The notes under the pieces: model-generated
The model's input: the letters and a program-made list of their open reading frames with translations, nothing else
Database searches by the model: none
What the model was told of the DNA's origin: nothing
Shown here: positions 7,014 through 13,905 of the stretch, piece after piece
Layout of the letters: the number at the start of each line of letters is the position of its first letter
How positions within the stretch are numbered: position 1 is the stretch's first letter
Translations under genes and position numbers: made by a program
Source: a virus
Strand: one strand, 5' to 3'
IMG/VR virus record: IMGVR_UViG_3300009551_000015
Coordinates: 1 to 62,546 of that record
Length of the DNA stretch: 62,546 bases

Positions 7014-7184
7014 CTAGGCCACCATCCGCATCTCTTCCCATGAATAGGTCATCTCCCGCCCGCAATCGAGGCACGCGACGTACGTCAGGCGAACCTTCTG
7101 GCCGTCGGCAGTGAAGCGCGTCTCGGTCAGCGGGAAGCTGGTCTTGCGGTGGCGGCAGCCCAAAAGCATCTGCAAAAGTCTCAT
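7014..7184 (-). CDS. Small zinc-ribbon-like protein
   Basis: 56 aa: MRLLQMLLGCRHRKTSFPLT, then a middle segment and VACLDCGREMTYSWEEM. The Cys-x-His and C-x2-C pairs and the Phe-Pro-Leu-Thr motif match a common small phage/bacterial zinc-binding protein type. ATG with AGG 7 nt upstream; the stop marks the left edge of coding before the GG-pentamer region. Function unknown. Confidence 0.65.
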   Translation of the reverse strand: MRLLQMLLGCRHRKTSFPLTETRFTADGQKVRLTYVACLDCGREMTYSWEEMRMVA

Positions 7185-7190
7185 GTCAGC

Positions 7191-7376
7191 CTACGAGATC
7201 ACCACAACCTGCTGGATGCAGCCGGGCGCCAGCCAAGTCTTGTCGGTCTCGATCCAGTAGCCATTGCGTGCCAGATCGGACACAAAGTAGTGCTTCTCGC
7301 GGTCGTCATGCACGACGATCTCCGATAGCGTCCATGTGTTCAGCAACTTCTGGTACTGAATTCGGTATTGATGCAT
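7191..7376 (-). CDS. Small hypothetical protein
   Basis: 61 aa from ATG at 7374-7376, preceded by AAGGAGA with good spacing; open frame continues to 7427 without a site. Beta-rich (YRIQYQKLLNTWTLSEIVVHDD), with a terminal hydrophobic QQVVVIS. Adjacent to the zinc-ribbon gene with 6 nt between. Confidence 0.6.
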   Translation of the reverse strand: MHQYRIQYQKLLNTWTLSEIVVHDDREKHYFVSDLARNGYWIETDKTWLAPGCIQQVVVIS

Positions 7377-7439
7377 TGCGTCTCTCCTTTTTAAGCGGGC
7401 CGCCCTCGCAACCCGCCTTCTACTCATTGAGTGTTAAAC

Positions 7440-7568
7440 TCAGCCCCCACCAAACGCGGTCTTATTCCGCGCGGCAGAATCTGGTCGTTTCTTCGGTCGA
7501 TCTGGCAGGCTTTGAGGGTTAACCATCGCCACGACACCGATCTGCACCAACGGACTGCCGTTCCTCAT
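7440..7568 (-). CDS. Possible 42-aa peptide
   Basis: ATG at 7566-7568 with AAAGG 7 nt upstream; 42 aa beginning MRNGSPLVQIGVV with a basic Pro/Arg/Lys-rich tail. It is the only credible frame in the 319-bp stretch 7377-7695, which otherwise holds a terminator hairpin. Low confidence because there is no overlap coupling and no recognised family. Confidence 0.35.
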   Translation of the reverse strand: MRNGSPLVQIGVVAMVNPQSLPDRPKKRPDSAARNKTAFGGG

Positions 7569-7604
7569 GTCAACCTTTCGCACCGCCGACTCATCGACGG
7601 TCTG

Positions 7605-7637
7605 AAAAATCCCCGCTGGACATGCGCGACCAGCGGG
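7605..7637 (-). terminator. Rho-independent terminator, leftward
   Basis: Read on the minus strand, CCCGCTGG and CCAGCGGG form a perfect 8-bp stem around a 10-nt loop (7612-7637), followed by GGATTTTT (7605-7611). It lies after the 103-aa gene and would stop transcripts from the recombination block before the downstream small genes, unless antiterminated. Confidence 0.75.
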
Positions 7638-7695
7638 AAAGAGGACTCAGGACGGCTCCAGTATTCTGGATGCCGGTACTTCAAGGAGAACAGCG

Positions 7696-8007
7696 TTAGA
7701 CGGCCGGAGGCGGCGGCGGGGGCGGGGGAGTATCGCCACCCGGGGTATTGGCGGTAACCGCAGCGCCGAGTGCGGCAGCGGAGGCGTTGAACTGGCTCGT
7801 AACCTGGCTGATGGCAGCGGCGGCTGCATCTGCGGTGCCCTGGTCTGCGGCATCATCAGCGGCAATCGCATCGGCGACGGCCTTCTGAATCGCGGCAGAG
7901 AAAGTGGAGATTAGCGCGGTTGCCGAAGCTTCCACTGTGGTGGAGGCGGTAACCTGCTGGGTCGCGGCTGCTATTGCCGCATTGAGTGCTGTAAAATCGA
8001 TAGCCAT
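7696..8007 (-). CDS. Ala-rich protein with poly-Pro tail
   Basis: 103 aa: a low-complexity, Ala/Thr/Ser-rich, probably helical body (about 25 percent Ala) and a C-terminus of eight consecutive prolines then AV. AAAGGAG site. Proteins like this appear as short phage coiled-coil or decoration-type proteins, but its place in the early block argues against a virion role. It pairs with the 65-aa gene upstream and precedes a terminator. Function unknown. Confidence 0.65.
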   Translation of the reverse strand: MAIDFTALNAAIAAATQQVTASTTVEASATALISTFSAAIQKAVADAIAADDAADQGTADAAAAAISQVTSQFNASAAALGAAVTANTPGGDTPPPPPPPPAV

Positions 8008-8030
8008 TTGATTGGTGCTCCTTTTGGTTA

Positions 8031-8228
8031 TTACTGCGTGTTTGCGTCGACCGCGCCTTTCAGCGCTGCCGTAGGATCTTTGAGCGAGGTCGTTAACTGC
8101 ATAACCTGATTTGTCAATGCATCGATTTCCTTTTGCTGGTCGCCTACGAGGAGGTCAACGTAGGCTTGTAGCGCAGGAATTTCGACCCTGATACTTCCGA
8201 AATCAACTCGTACCGTGAGTACTGCCAT
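8031..8228 (-). CDS. Small helical protein with sequestered ribosome site
   Basis: 65 aa from ATG at 8226-8228. Begins MAVLTVRVDFGSIRVEIPAL (two strands) followed by a helical/coiled-coil segment (DQQKEIDALTNQVMQLTTSL). The strong AGGAGGAGC site lies in the arm of a 19-bp inverted repeat (8235-8304), so translation may be regulated. No family recognised. Confidence 0.65.
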   Translation of the reverse strand: MAVLTVRVDFGSIRVEIPALQAYVDLLVGDQQKEIDALTNQVMQLTTSLKDPTAALKGAVDANTQ

Positions 8229-8234
8229 TTGCTC

Positions 8235-8304
8235 CTCCTGCGATCGGTCGAACAAGCTGGCGGCTCGGGGTCGGAGGGTACCCCGGTTCGGCCGATCGCA
8301 GGAG
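8235..8304 (-). promoter_or_regulatory. Leader stem-loop that sequesters the ribosome site
   Basis: Arms 8235-8253 and 8286-8304 are complementary over 19 bp with one wobble-type mismatch; the 32-nt apex holds a second helix (CGGGGT with ACCCCG). The downstream arm contains the AGGAG of the 65-aa gene starting at 8228, so the folded transcript hides the ribosome site. No U-tract follows, so it is not a terminator. Confidence 0.65.
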
Positions 8305-8346
8305 CCACCGACGCGCCCCGCCGATGCTCCCTGCCTCGAATAAAGC

Positions 8347-8625
8347 TCAATCGCTCTGGTTGGTATCCGCCTCCTTTGCTGAGAGTGCGGGAGTTCGTGG
8401 CTCCCCGCTGCCATGCTGCGAACTTTCTGAGAACAGTGCATCAGGCTCTCTGGATAATTCCGCTAATTCCGCCGGGCTAACATCTCTGTCTCGCCGCTCG
8501 ACCCATTTCAAAGTACGGTGCAACTCGTCGGCCCGGGTGAGAAACTGCTGACGGCGATCGGCTGTCCATTCGCGCATGCTCGCCAGCATGTCGCGCTCGA
8601 GTTGTCCTTTGGGGCGACCAGCCAT
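8347..8625 (-). CDS. Hypothetical protein
   Basis: 92 aa, MAGRPKGQ start, helical Arg/Glu-rich middle (MREWTADRRQQFLTRADELH) and an acidic/Ser-rich disordered tail. The ATG directly follows the TAG of the 138-aa gene. The basic N-terminus resembles the start of many small DNA-interacting phage proteins, which is weak evidence only. Confidence 0.6.
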   Translation of the reverse strand: MAGRPKGQLERDMLASMREWTADRRQQFLTRADELHRTLKWVERRDRDVSPAELAELSREPDALFSESSQHGSGEPRTPALSAKEADTNQSD

Positions 8626-9042
8626 CTAGATTGCCTCCAAATGAGCGATAACTTGGCTGACGAAATTACGTTGCTCGCTCTCATTGCACGAATAGTCACC
8701 TTCCCAGTCGTGCTCTTTGAAGAACTTGAGCATCTCATCGCGCGGCATCCATTTGATGCCTTCCTCCAACTCCTGTATCAACTTGGCGAGTTCTGCGTGG
8801 TTATCGCACGCCTGAAGAGCATCACATCCCGAACATGAACCCCAGCCGAACTGAAGGTAACCAAAACCATTGCCAGTTTCCGCGTATAAAATTCGCGTAT
8901 CGCCTTGCCAGTCATCGTCTGAAACTTCAATCGCAACGTTGCCGAAAAGGCCAATAATGAGGTCGTAGCCACATACGGAAAACCACGAATCACCATCAGG
9001 GTCAGGAGGGACTAATTTATGCGCTACCTCCAAGTAGTCCAT
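8626..9042 (-). CDS. Hypothetical acidic phage protein
   Basis: 138 aa, acidic. A distinctive centre, GYLQFGWGSCSGCDALQAC, has four closely spaced Cys with Trp and Gly, followed by a helix and IKWMPRDEMLKFF and HDWEGDY segments. I have an impression of a conserved phage/plasmid protein with a YGxxSCSGCDALQ signature but cannot name it. Its start overlaps the exonuclease stop. Confidence 0.65.
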   Translation of the reverse strand: MDYLEVAHKLVPPDPDGDSWFSVCGYDLIIGLFGNVAIEVSDDDWQGDTRILYAETGNGFGYLQFGWGSCSGCDALQACDNHAELAKLIQELEEGIKWMPRDEMLKFFKEHDWEGDYSCNESEQRNFVSQVIAHLEAI

Positions 9043-9770
9043 TAAACGCCCACCCTTCCGAAGCTGTCGCGGTAGATCATGTCGAGGTCGGCATCGGACA
9101 CACCCAGGTTGTCAGGCATTGGCTCTGCGTCAGGCGAACCGATGATCGGCGTGAATGGCCCGTAAAGCTTAGCCAACAGCGCGCGCTTCTCAAGCAGCAC
9201 CTCCACAAAAGCACTGAGAGCCATCGCCAGCTTCGCGATAAAGGGCTCGTCGCGCTCCACCTTGATGGCGCACAGCGGGAGTTCCGGGTGATACGATATG
9301 GCCCATGCGCAGTCATACCCGCCGACATAGAGTTGAGTTTGGATTTGCGGGCGGTATTCATCTGCGATTGCGCCAGTTAGCAGGTACCGAACGTGTACCT
9401 CTTCAGAAGGGCACTTGATCTCGCAAATCTCGTTCTTGCAAACCACCTTGCGATCAGGAGAGCAGCCAATCATGCCGTCGTCCGTGGTGAGGAAGCCAAT
9501 CGGCTCGACCGCCATATCAGTCTCGAACGAGAACCGCTCAGCGGCTGGTCCTTCAAGTGCCGTTCCCCGCGCCATCGCATCAGTCTCAATCCCTGTGATT
9601 GGATGCCCGACCATATATTCCGCCAACAGGTGATAAAGGTATCCATCGGCCTGCTTGCTCAGTTCGCAGGTCTTCGGCGTGATGATGCGCTTCACTTCGC
9701 TGGCAGTGACGATCCCGGCGCGAAGCCGATGCCATTCTGGTGAGTTCTGCAAACACTGGTGGACTATCAC
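9042..9770 (-). CDS. YqaJ-family (lambda Exo-type) recombination exonuclease
   Basis: 242 aa with GTG start overlapping the ERF stop (GTGA). The viral recombinase motifs are ordered correctly: ARGTALEGPAAERF with Glu73, GCSPDRKV with Asp106, EIKC with Glu117 and Lys119, and QIQTQLYVGGYD with Gln142-146. Such enzymes resect double-strand ends 5' to 3', leaving 3' tails for a partner annealing protein; the ERF gene immediately upstream supplies it. Length is normal for the family. Confidence 0.93.
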   Translation of the reverse strand: MIVHQCLQNSPEWHRLRAGIVTASEVKRIITPKTCELSKQADGYLYHLLAEYMVGHPITGIETDAMARGTALEGPAAERFSFETDMAVEPIGFLTTDDGMIGCSPDRKVVCKNEICEIKCPSEEVHVRYLLTGAIADEYRPQIQTQLYVGGYDCAWAISYHPELPLCAIKVERDEPFIAKLAMALSAFVEVLLEKRALLAKLYGPFTPIIGSPDAEPMPDNLGVSDADLDMIYRDSFGRVGV

Positions 9771-10516
9771 TTTTGGCCCCCAGTCTTCGCGCGGACCTTA
9801 CCCTGCAGCGCACGGTACGCGATTGGGAATGCTGCCTGATTGATATCCTCGAACCGCTCTACGCCGATCAGCTTCAGAAACGCGAGGGTCTGACGGTCAT
9901 CCATTTCAGCGGCGATCTTCATGTCCAGCAGCGAGTTCAATTGCTTCTGATCAATGAGCCCTACGCCATTGCCGTCATCGTCCTGTCCCTCGGTAACGAG
10001 GTTCAGCAGCCGCTCGGTCAGATACCGACGCGCGTATTTATCGCTGCTGCCTACCGCCTGGATTGCGTTCTTGCCGCCGCTGGTATCGGCTGGCAAGCGC
10101 ATCTTTGAGGACTTGCTGTGCCCCATGCGATGCGAGATGGTGCCAACGTACACATCGCCCTTGTCAGTGAACTCCGTGTCGAAGGATAGCGAGAACCCAA
10201 ACTCAGCCAGCAGCGGGCGGATGGCCTTATCGATGTTCTCGTACGTGGCGAACCGGAAGTCGACATCCTTGTATTTGACGCGCCCATCTTTGCCGATCCG
10301 CGGAAGCTTCGGCTGGAGCAGCGACATAGCCTCATTGAATGCAGCCGCTGCCTCGTCGCGCTTCAACTCGCGCACTATCTCGAGCATCTTGCCGAGCTTG
10401 TCAGCGTCGAAGCGCTGATCTGTGGCCGCTTGGCCGACCAACCGCATGAGCACCGATGAGTCGGATTCGGCCGCGCCCGTTACTGCCATTTCTCGTTCAA
10501 TTACTGCCGGCGTCAT
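9767..10516 (-). CDS. erf: ERF-family single-strand annealing protein
   Basis: 249 aa. The ERF core spans about 60-190: a lysine-rich YKDVDFRFATYENIDKAIRP, then LLAEFGFSLSF, then SSDKYARRYLTERLLNL and an acidic EGQDDDGNG. This order defines the P22 ERF-type annealing proteins. Translated with the exonuclease by a GTGA overlap, so the two form a phage-type recombination pair for end-joining or circularisation. The C-terminal 50 residues are a helical tail ending in Lys/Gly. Confidence 0.92.
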   Translation of the reverse strand: MTPAVIEREMAVTGAAESDSSVLMRLVGQAATDQRFDADKLGKMLEIVRELKRDEAAAAFNEAMSLLQPKLPRIGKDGRVKYKDVDFRFATYENIDKAIRPLLAEFGFSLSFDTEFTDKGDVYVGTISHRMGHSKSSKMRLPADTSGGKNAIQAVGSSDKYARRYLTERLLNLVTEGQDDDGNGVGLIDQKQLNSLLDMKIAAEMDDRQTLAFLKLIGVERFEDINQAAFPIAYRALQGKVRAKTGGQK

Positions 10517-10745
10517 GTAATATTTCTCCTGCCCATCTCACTTCTTCCCGTTCCATCGCCTCAACCACTGCCCTGCGAGTCTCCACACTTGCGATCCGCA
10601 TACCAAGCCCCTTGGCGAGAATCTTCCAGCTTTCGTCCTCGCTGACAGCAGTTCGCACTTCTGCCGCCGTGAACTTGTGCTCGATGAGCCAGTCGGCCAA
10701 TTTCGCGGCCTTAAGCTCTCTTCCTAGTACTTCAAAGGTGGTCAT
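10497..10745 (-). CDS. Hypothetical small protein upstream of ERF
   Basis: 82 aa from ATG at 10743-10745 with AAGGA 5 nt upstream; overlaps the ERF start by 20 bp. All helical, with a possible small three-helix DNA-binding or adaptor shape (ADWLIEHKFTAAEVRTAV, then WKILAKGLGMRIASVETRRAV). No family recognised. Confidence 0.6.
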   Translation of the reverse strand: MTTFEVLGRELKAAKLADWLIEHKFTAAEVRTAVSEDESWKILAKGLGMRIASVETRRAVVEAMEREEVRWAGEILHDAGSN

Positions 10746-10746
10746 G

Positions 10747-10878
10747 CTAATCCTTGGACCCTTCAATTAACAAAGCGATTCCAATGAACATCGACGCACC
10801 AAACCACCATGGAAGTCCAGCAAATACTGAAGAACCAGCCAATACCCCACCGCCGATCCATACCAGAGATCGCCTCAC
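10747..10878 (-). CDS. Small membrane protein
   Basis: 43 aa, GTG start with GGAG 9 nt upstream, two nt after the stop of the preceding gene and one nt before the next start. Two hydrophobic stretches (LVWIGGGVLAGSSVFAG and WWFGASMFIGIALLIEG) predict a hairpin membrane protein. Part of a run of small membrane proteins in this operon. Confidence 0.55.
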   Translation of the reverse strand: MRRSLVWIGGGVLAGSSVFAGLPWWFGASMFIGIALLIEGSKD

Positions 10879-10880
10879 GC

Positions 10881-11153
10881 TTAAATCTCCAGCCCCGCCG
10901 CTCTCAGCTTCGGAGCGATCCGCGGTTCCACGCCCAGCGCCCAGCGCTCATAGCCTGAAACCTCGACGGGGAAGCTCTTGCGCAGAATCTCCAGATTGGT
11001 CGGGTCTGCGTAGCTGATCACCAGCGCAAGTGCTGTCTGAAATTGGCCGAGGCCCGACATCTGCCACTTGACCACCCACTTCTCGGATGCGTCGAAGTCA
11101 GGCGACGAGAGAATTGTTCCGACCTTCTTTAACGTTTCGGTAGATAGCCGCAT
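10881..11153 (-). CDS. Hypothetical protein
   Basis: 90 aa from ATG at 11151-11153 with a GAGGAG site; the frame is open to 11237. Mixed alpha/beta (STETLKKVGTILSSPDFDAS, then KWVVKWQMSGLGQFQTALALV). Its start lies 56 bp inside the zinc-ribbon gene upstream, a substantial overlap in another frame. Confidence 0.55.
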   Translation of the reverse strand: MRLSTETLKKVGTILSSPDFDASEKWVVKWQMSGLGQFQTALALVISYADPTNLEILRKSFPVEVSGYERWALGVEPRIAPKLRAAGLEI

Positions 11154-11313
11154 TTTGCTGCTCCTCGATCCTGCCCAACTCTTGGTAGTCCGTCTCCGCA
11201 CCGCACGCTCGGCACTCCAACCACTCGCCTTGCACATAGCCCGTCTCGCTGCTCATGCTCCAATCGGCGCGAGACTCAAAGCCAGCATCCGAGCCACAGT
11301 TAGGGCACTTCAT
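11098..11313 (-). CDS. Zinc-ribbon protein
   Basis: 71 aa. Two C-x2-C pairs (MKCPNCGSDAGFE and LECRACGAET) about 30 residues apart form a Lar-like zinc ribbon, followed by a charged helical tail. ATG overlaps the preceding stop by ATGA. Lar-type proteins counter host restriction, but the resemblance here is only the ribbon. Confidence 0.7.
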   Translation of the reverse strand: MKCPNCGSDAGFESRADWSMSSETGYVQGEWLECRACGAETDYQELGRIEEQQNAAIYRNVKEGRNNSLVA

Positions 11314-11537
11314 GCTGCCGCTCTCCGACCCGCCATGCACACCCGCTGCGCCTCTCTGCAAACGTCGCAGCGGCAACCCTGGTTCCGATACGCGCTCGTG
11401 CCGTGCTCCTGCCTGGTGCGCGCCGGGATGCCCTTGCTCCTGCGGTAGCGCTCCATTGCCAACCGCTTGGCGTTTCTGCACTCGGCACAGCGACACTTGC
11501 AAACGCCCCATGAGTAGGTGGTGCCGTGGCGCTTCAT
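11310..11537 (-). CDS. Duplicated Cys-rich (GCRCxxC) small protein
   Basis: 75 aa made of two copies of one motif: HGTTYSWGVCKCRCAECRNA and HGTSAYRNQGCRCDVCREA, each followed by a basic helix. The HGT-Y-GCxCxxC unit is familiar in phage small proteins and probably binds zinc. A single related unit occurs in the 122-aa gene at 59721-60089. ATGA overlaps at both ends. Confidence 0.7.
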   Translation of the reverse strand: MKRHGTTYSWGVCKCRCAECRNAKRLAMERYRRSKGIPARTRQEHGTSAYRNQGCRCDVCREAQRVCMAGRRAAA

Positions 11538-11686
11538 TTCAGTGGCCTGTTACCTTTCCAGCACTCGTAGAACCCGCTGCCGAACCAATGATTCCCCAAA
11601 GGTCCGCGACGCTGGACCTCGAAATGGTAAAGAACAAAATCGACCACAGCTAACAATATGAAGGCGACAAACAAGTAACTAGTCAT
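11534..11686 (-). CDS. Small membrane protein
   Basis: 50 aa from ATG at 11684-11686. Residues 3-20 (SYLFVAFILLAVVDFVLY) form one transmembrane helix; the remainder is a Gly/Trp/aromatic cytoplasmic or periplasmic tail. Overlaps both neighbours. Confidence 0.55.
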   Translation of the reverse strand: MTSYLFVAFILLAVVDFVLYHFEVQRRGPLGNHWFGSGFYECWKGNRPLK

Positions 11687-11864
11687 CGCAATCCTCGCAC
11701 CCGGGGTCGTAGTCGTAACGCGCGTCGGACTCGCAAGCGGCACGGTCTTCGCACACTTTCTGGCCGCAGATATGGCACGTCGCTTCGCTTGCAACGTACG
11801 GCAACTCGAAGTTCCCTTGGCACAGTTGCTCGAAATCCGACAGCAGGTGAGCGCCGATGCTCAT
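11679..11864 (-). CDS. Small Cys-rich acidic protein
   Basis: 61 aa from ATG at 11862-11864 (ATGA overlap). Cys pairs CHICGQKVC and a terminal GCEDCDD suggest metal binding; the C-terminus is strongly acidic. No family recognised. Confidence 0.55.
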   Translation of the reverse strand: MSIGAHLLSDFEQLCQGNFELPYVASEATCHICGQKVCEDRAACESDARYDYDPGCEDCDD

Positions 11865-12061
11865 ATCATTGTCTCCAGCGAGTAGCGGCCCGAGCACAGC
11901 AACTCAACCGTGATCAGCGTCTTACTGCCAACAGCAATCCAGACTTCATCCGTCAGCGCCATCGGGAAGCACGTGGCCACTTCGCCGTTGATCGACTCGA
12001 CCAACAGACATCGATTGGTGTCAAACTCGCGCCAGATCTGGCCTTCCTTAACCGGGTTCAT
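11861..12061 (-). CDS. Small beta-rich hypothetical protein
   Basis: 66 aa from ATG at 12059-12061 (ATGA overlap). Pattern MNPVKEGQIWREFD then a strand-rich body ending LITVELLCSGRYSLE resembles small phage 'K-x-G-x-x-W' beta-barrel proteins that set out as KVGQVW.....R......I. Function unknown. Confidence 0.6.
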   Translation of the reverse strand: MNPVKEGQIWREFDTNRCLLVESINGEVATCFPMALTDEVWIAVGSKTLITVELLCSGRYSLETMI

Positions 12062-12264
12062 GCGAGCCACATCCCGACGGCGACGATCAAAATCAGCAGC
12101 GAAACAACGCCCATGGCCGCCTCAACCCAATCCAGGCGATCACTCTGCACCAGCGGCTCCGCGCAGAACATGCGCTCGTAGTCCACCGGATCGGTATCGG
12201 ACCATCGGCAGGCGCGGCGTCTCGCGCGTTCCAGTTCGCTCTCGGCTTCCATTAGTTTCCCCAT
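12058..12264 (-). CDS. Small tail-anchored membrane protein
   Basis: 68 aa from ATG at 12262-12264 with GAGGAG 7 nt upstream. A charged helical N-terminus (EAESELERARRRACRW) is followed by one C-terminal transmembrane helix (AAMGVVSLLILIVAVGMWLA). Overlaps neighbours at both ends. Confidence 0.6.
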   Translation of the reverse strand: MGKLMEAESELERARRRACRWSDTDPVDYERMFCAEPLVQSDRLDWVEAAMGVVSLLILIVAVGMWLA

Positions 12265-12476
12265 AACAGGCTCCTCATGCGAATTAACATCCCCCTGCCC
12301 GCGTTCCACTCCGCAAGATCGCGGTTCAGATACATGCCGCGCGGTGGAAAGTATGCCTTGGCGTAGGGCTTAATCGGCTGCCATCCAATGAACCAGTGCG
12401 ACGGCGATTCGCCGACGATCTCGCGCTCTTCAACGCGACGACCGACCACCACGTAAACCTTGCCGCCGAGCTTCAT
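12252..12476 (-). CDS. Hypothetical beta-rich protein
   Basis: 74 aa from ATG at 12474-12476 with GGAGG. Strand-rich, SH3-like start (KVYVVVGRRVEEREIVGESP) and several aromatic residues (HWFIGWQPIKPY). No family recognised. Confidence 0.55.
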   Translation of the reverse strand: MKLGGKVYVVVGRRVEEREIVGESPSHWFIGWQPIKPYAKAYFPPRGMYLNRDLAEWNAGRGMLIRMRSLLWGN

Positions 12477-12571
12477 TTGCGCCTCCGAAACGGGTTGCCC
12501 CAAATCGCACAATTCGAAATGAACGCCGCCAGTACCGCGAAACCAGTGGCCGCCATGAGTTCAATCGGCAT
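12473..12571 (-). CDS. Tiny membrane peptide (32 aa)
   Basis: 32 aa: MPIELMAATGFAVLAAFISN, then CAIW and a basic FRRRK tail, a single membrane segment with positive-inside end. Its ATG overlaps the preceding stop (TGATG) and its stop overlaps the next ATG (ATGA). This double coupling is the main support for so short a gene. Confidence 0.5.
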   Translation of the reverse strand: MPIELMAATGFAVLAAFISNCAIWGNPFRRRK

Positions 12572-12741
12572 CAGTCTCCACCGTCCCGCTTCCACTCATA
12601 AGCCAGCCATGCCACGAATGCCACCAGAGCAACAACCAAAGTCCACCGTGCACCATCGTCCAGAGTCTTCAGTGCGAACACCAAAGCCGAGATTGCAGCG
12701 ACCGACACAACCGCCAAAACTGTGTAAGTCGCGCGTTTCAT
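12571..12741 (-). CDS. Small two-helix membrane protein
   Basis: 56 aa. Two transmembrane segments, TYTVLAVVSVAAISALVFAL and TLVVALVAFVAWLAYEW, with a short KTLDDGAR loop and a charged end. ATGA overlap with the upstream gene. The topology would suit a membrane-active accessory or holin-like protein, but its early location argues against lysis. Confidence 0.6.
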   Translation of the reverse strand: MKRATYTVLAVVSVAAISALVFALKTLDDGARWTLVVALVAFVAWLAYEWKRDGGD

Positions 12742-12935
12742 GCTGACCGCCTCATTGCCGAGGTAATCTCGATGCTTCGCGCCAGCCCCATGCCCTTGCT
12801 AGGTGCATGCGGCGGTGGGTCGCTATGCCCATGCTCTCGGCTCGACAGACCCGCTATCTGTAGGCTGACCGCGTGGATAGCTTCGGCCAATAGGTAGAGC
12901 GATGTCTCGCGCTTCACTGGTTTCTTGCGTGCCAT
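12738..12935 (-). CDS. Hypothetical basic protein
   Basis: 65 aa, basic N-terminus (MARKKPVKRETS) followed by a helix and a Pro/His-rich linker. Start overlaps the preceding TAA (TAATG) and stop overlaps the next ATG. Function unknown. Confidence 0.55.
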   Translation of the reverse strand: MARKKPVKRETSLYLLAEAIHAVSLQIAGLSSREHGHSDPPPHAPSKGMGLARSIEITSAMRRSA

Positions 12936-13222
12936 TACGCCGCCCGCCTGTACAGAATTTCCTCAAGCTCGCGAACCTTCTGGTCCAGAGCGAAGAACTT
13001 GGCGCGGCAGTAGAGCTCAACGCAGAGCACCTGTGTCGCGTTATTTGCCTTTGCTGTTTGCGCGGAGTTGCGGCCGGCCTTCATCTCTTGAACGATGCCC
13101 GCTCGAACTGGGGCGATCATGGTTCCAGGCACGGTGTGCGCGCGTTGGCGTTTCGCTTTCGACCGAAAGCTGTCAATGCTTTCCGTGGTGGATGAGTGTA
13201 CTAAGTCAATTGCTTGTTTCAT
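12935..13222 (-). CDS. Hypothetical basic protein, second gene of the early operon
   Basis: 95 aa with a strong AGGAGG site. Basic central part (RSKAKRQRAHT) and a C-terminal coiled-coil-like helix with a Cys pair (VLCVELYCRAKFFALDQKV). It follows the Cro-like gene and may act in early regulation, which is positional inference only. Confidence 0.6.
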   Translation of the reverse strand: MKQAIDLVHSSTTESIDSFRSKAKRQRAHTVPGTMIAPVRAGIVQEMKAGRNSAQTAKANNATQVLCVELYCRAKFFALDQKVRELEEILYRRAA

Positions 13223-13236
13223 AATTCCTCCTGTGG

Positions 13237-13470
13237 CTAAACAACGTGCGAAGAACTCTGTTCCTTTCGAAGAATCTCCGTCGCATAGTCACGCACTGCT
13301 GCCTCCAGTTTTTTGCTGTCGAACCTGCCAGCCAGCCATTGCGAGATGGAAACCGGGCTTACCTCTGCAATGCGGGCCAGTTCTGCCTGTGAGCCGTAGT
13401 TGCGTCGAAATATCGCCCTGATCTGCTTACGGTTAAGCTGATCGGCACTTGGATTTACTGTAGGTGTCAT
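13237..13470 (-). CDS. Cro-like helix-turn-helix repressor
   Basis: 77 aa. Residues about 26-50 (GSQAELARIAEVSPVSISQW) form a classic Cro/CI HTH, followed by a short dimerisation tail. First gene of the leftward early operon. Its upstream region holds an AGGTAA-CTGT-TTACCT inverted repeat (13485-13500) and a CTACAAGTAG palindrome, likely operators, so it probably autoregulates and sets early leftward versus rightward transcription. The ribosome site is weak. Confidence 0.8.
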   Translation of the reverse strand: MTPTVNPSADQLNRKQIRAIFRRNYGSQAELARIAEVSPVSISQWLAGRFDSKKLEAAVRDYATEILRKEQSSSHVV

Positions 13471-13563
13471 CTGCTAAAGTTGTTAGGTAACTGTTTACCT
13501 GAAACCTACTTTATCTACAAGTAGCGGAAAGGTCAAGAGATTTATTAGACGTAAGGCGGAAAA
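13471..13563. promoter_or_regulatory. Divergent early control region with two operator-like palindromes
   Basis: A 93-bp AT-rich gap between divergent genes. A perfect 6-bp inverted repeat AGGTAA-CTGT-TTACCT spans 13485-13500. CTACAAGTAG at 13515-13524 continues as CGG. On the minus strand TTGACC, 17 nt, TAAAGT is a plausible promoter whose spacer contains the CTACAAGTAG palindrome, so binding there would block leftward transcription. The rightward promoter is not obvious. Confidence 0.65.
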
Positions 13564-13905
13564 ATGCTGCAAACAGATGAAAAGAAAGAAAAGATTGATG
13601 ATCAGATCGTTTCGATCAAGGTGTACCGTGATGCACTCGGGCGGATCAAAGATCGCCAGTATGCAGTCTTCAAGGCAACCAAGCATGAACCCAATCAGCC
13701 AGAGGTAATAGGCGAGGCTCTGCGCATCGCTGATTCGGTCGGCTGGAAGGTTGGCGGCCAGCCAGTCATCAAGAATGTGCCGCCAGAGTACGCCAAGGTT
13801 GTCGCAGGGCTAATCCGATTCCTGTCGACCGACCCAAAAGAGTTTACCGAGCAGAAGGCCGCCACGCAGTTGGTTGTGCGCCACATGCTGGAGAACTACA
13901 AATGA
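13564..13905 (+). CDS. Hypothetical protein, first rightward gene
   Basis: 113 aa. Charged start MLQTDEKKEKIDDQIVSIKV, then a mixed alpha/beta body with GWKVGGQPVIKNVPPEY and a helical end. Divergent from the Cro-like gene and therefore in the position of a lysogeny-control gene, but no HTH is evident. Ends with an ATGA overlap into the next gene. Confidence 0.65.
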   Translation: MLQTDEKKEKIDDQIVSIKVYRDALGRIKDRQYAVFKATKHEPNQPEVIGEALRIADSVGWKVGGQPVIKNVPPEYAKVVAGLIRFLSTDPKEFTEQKAATQLVVRHMLENYK

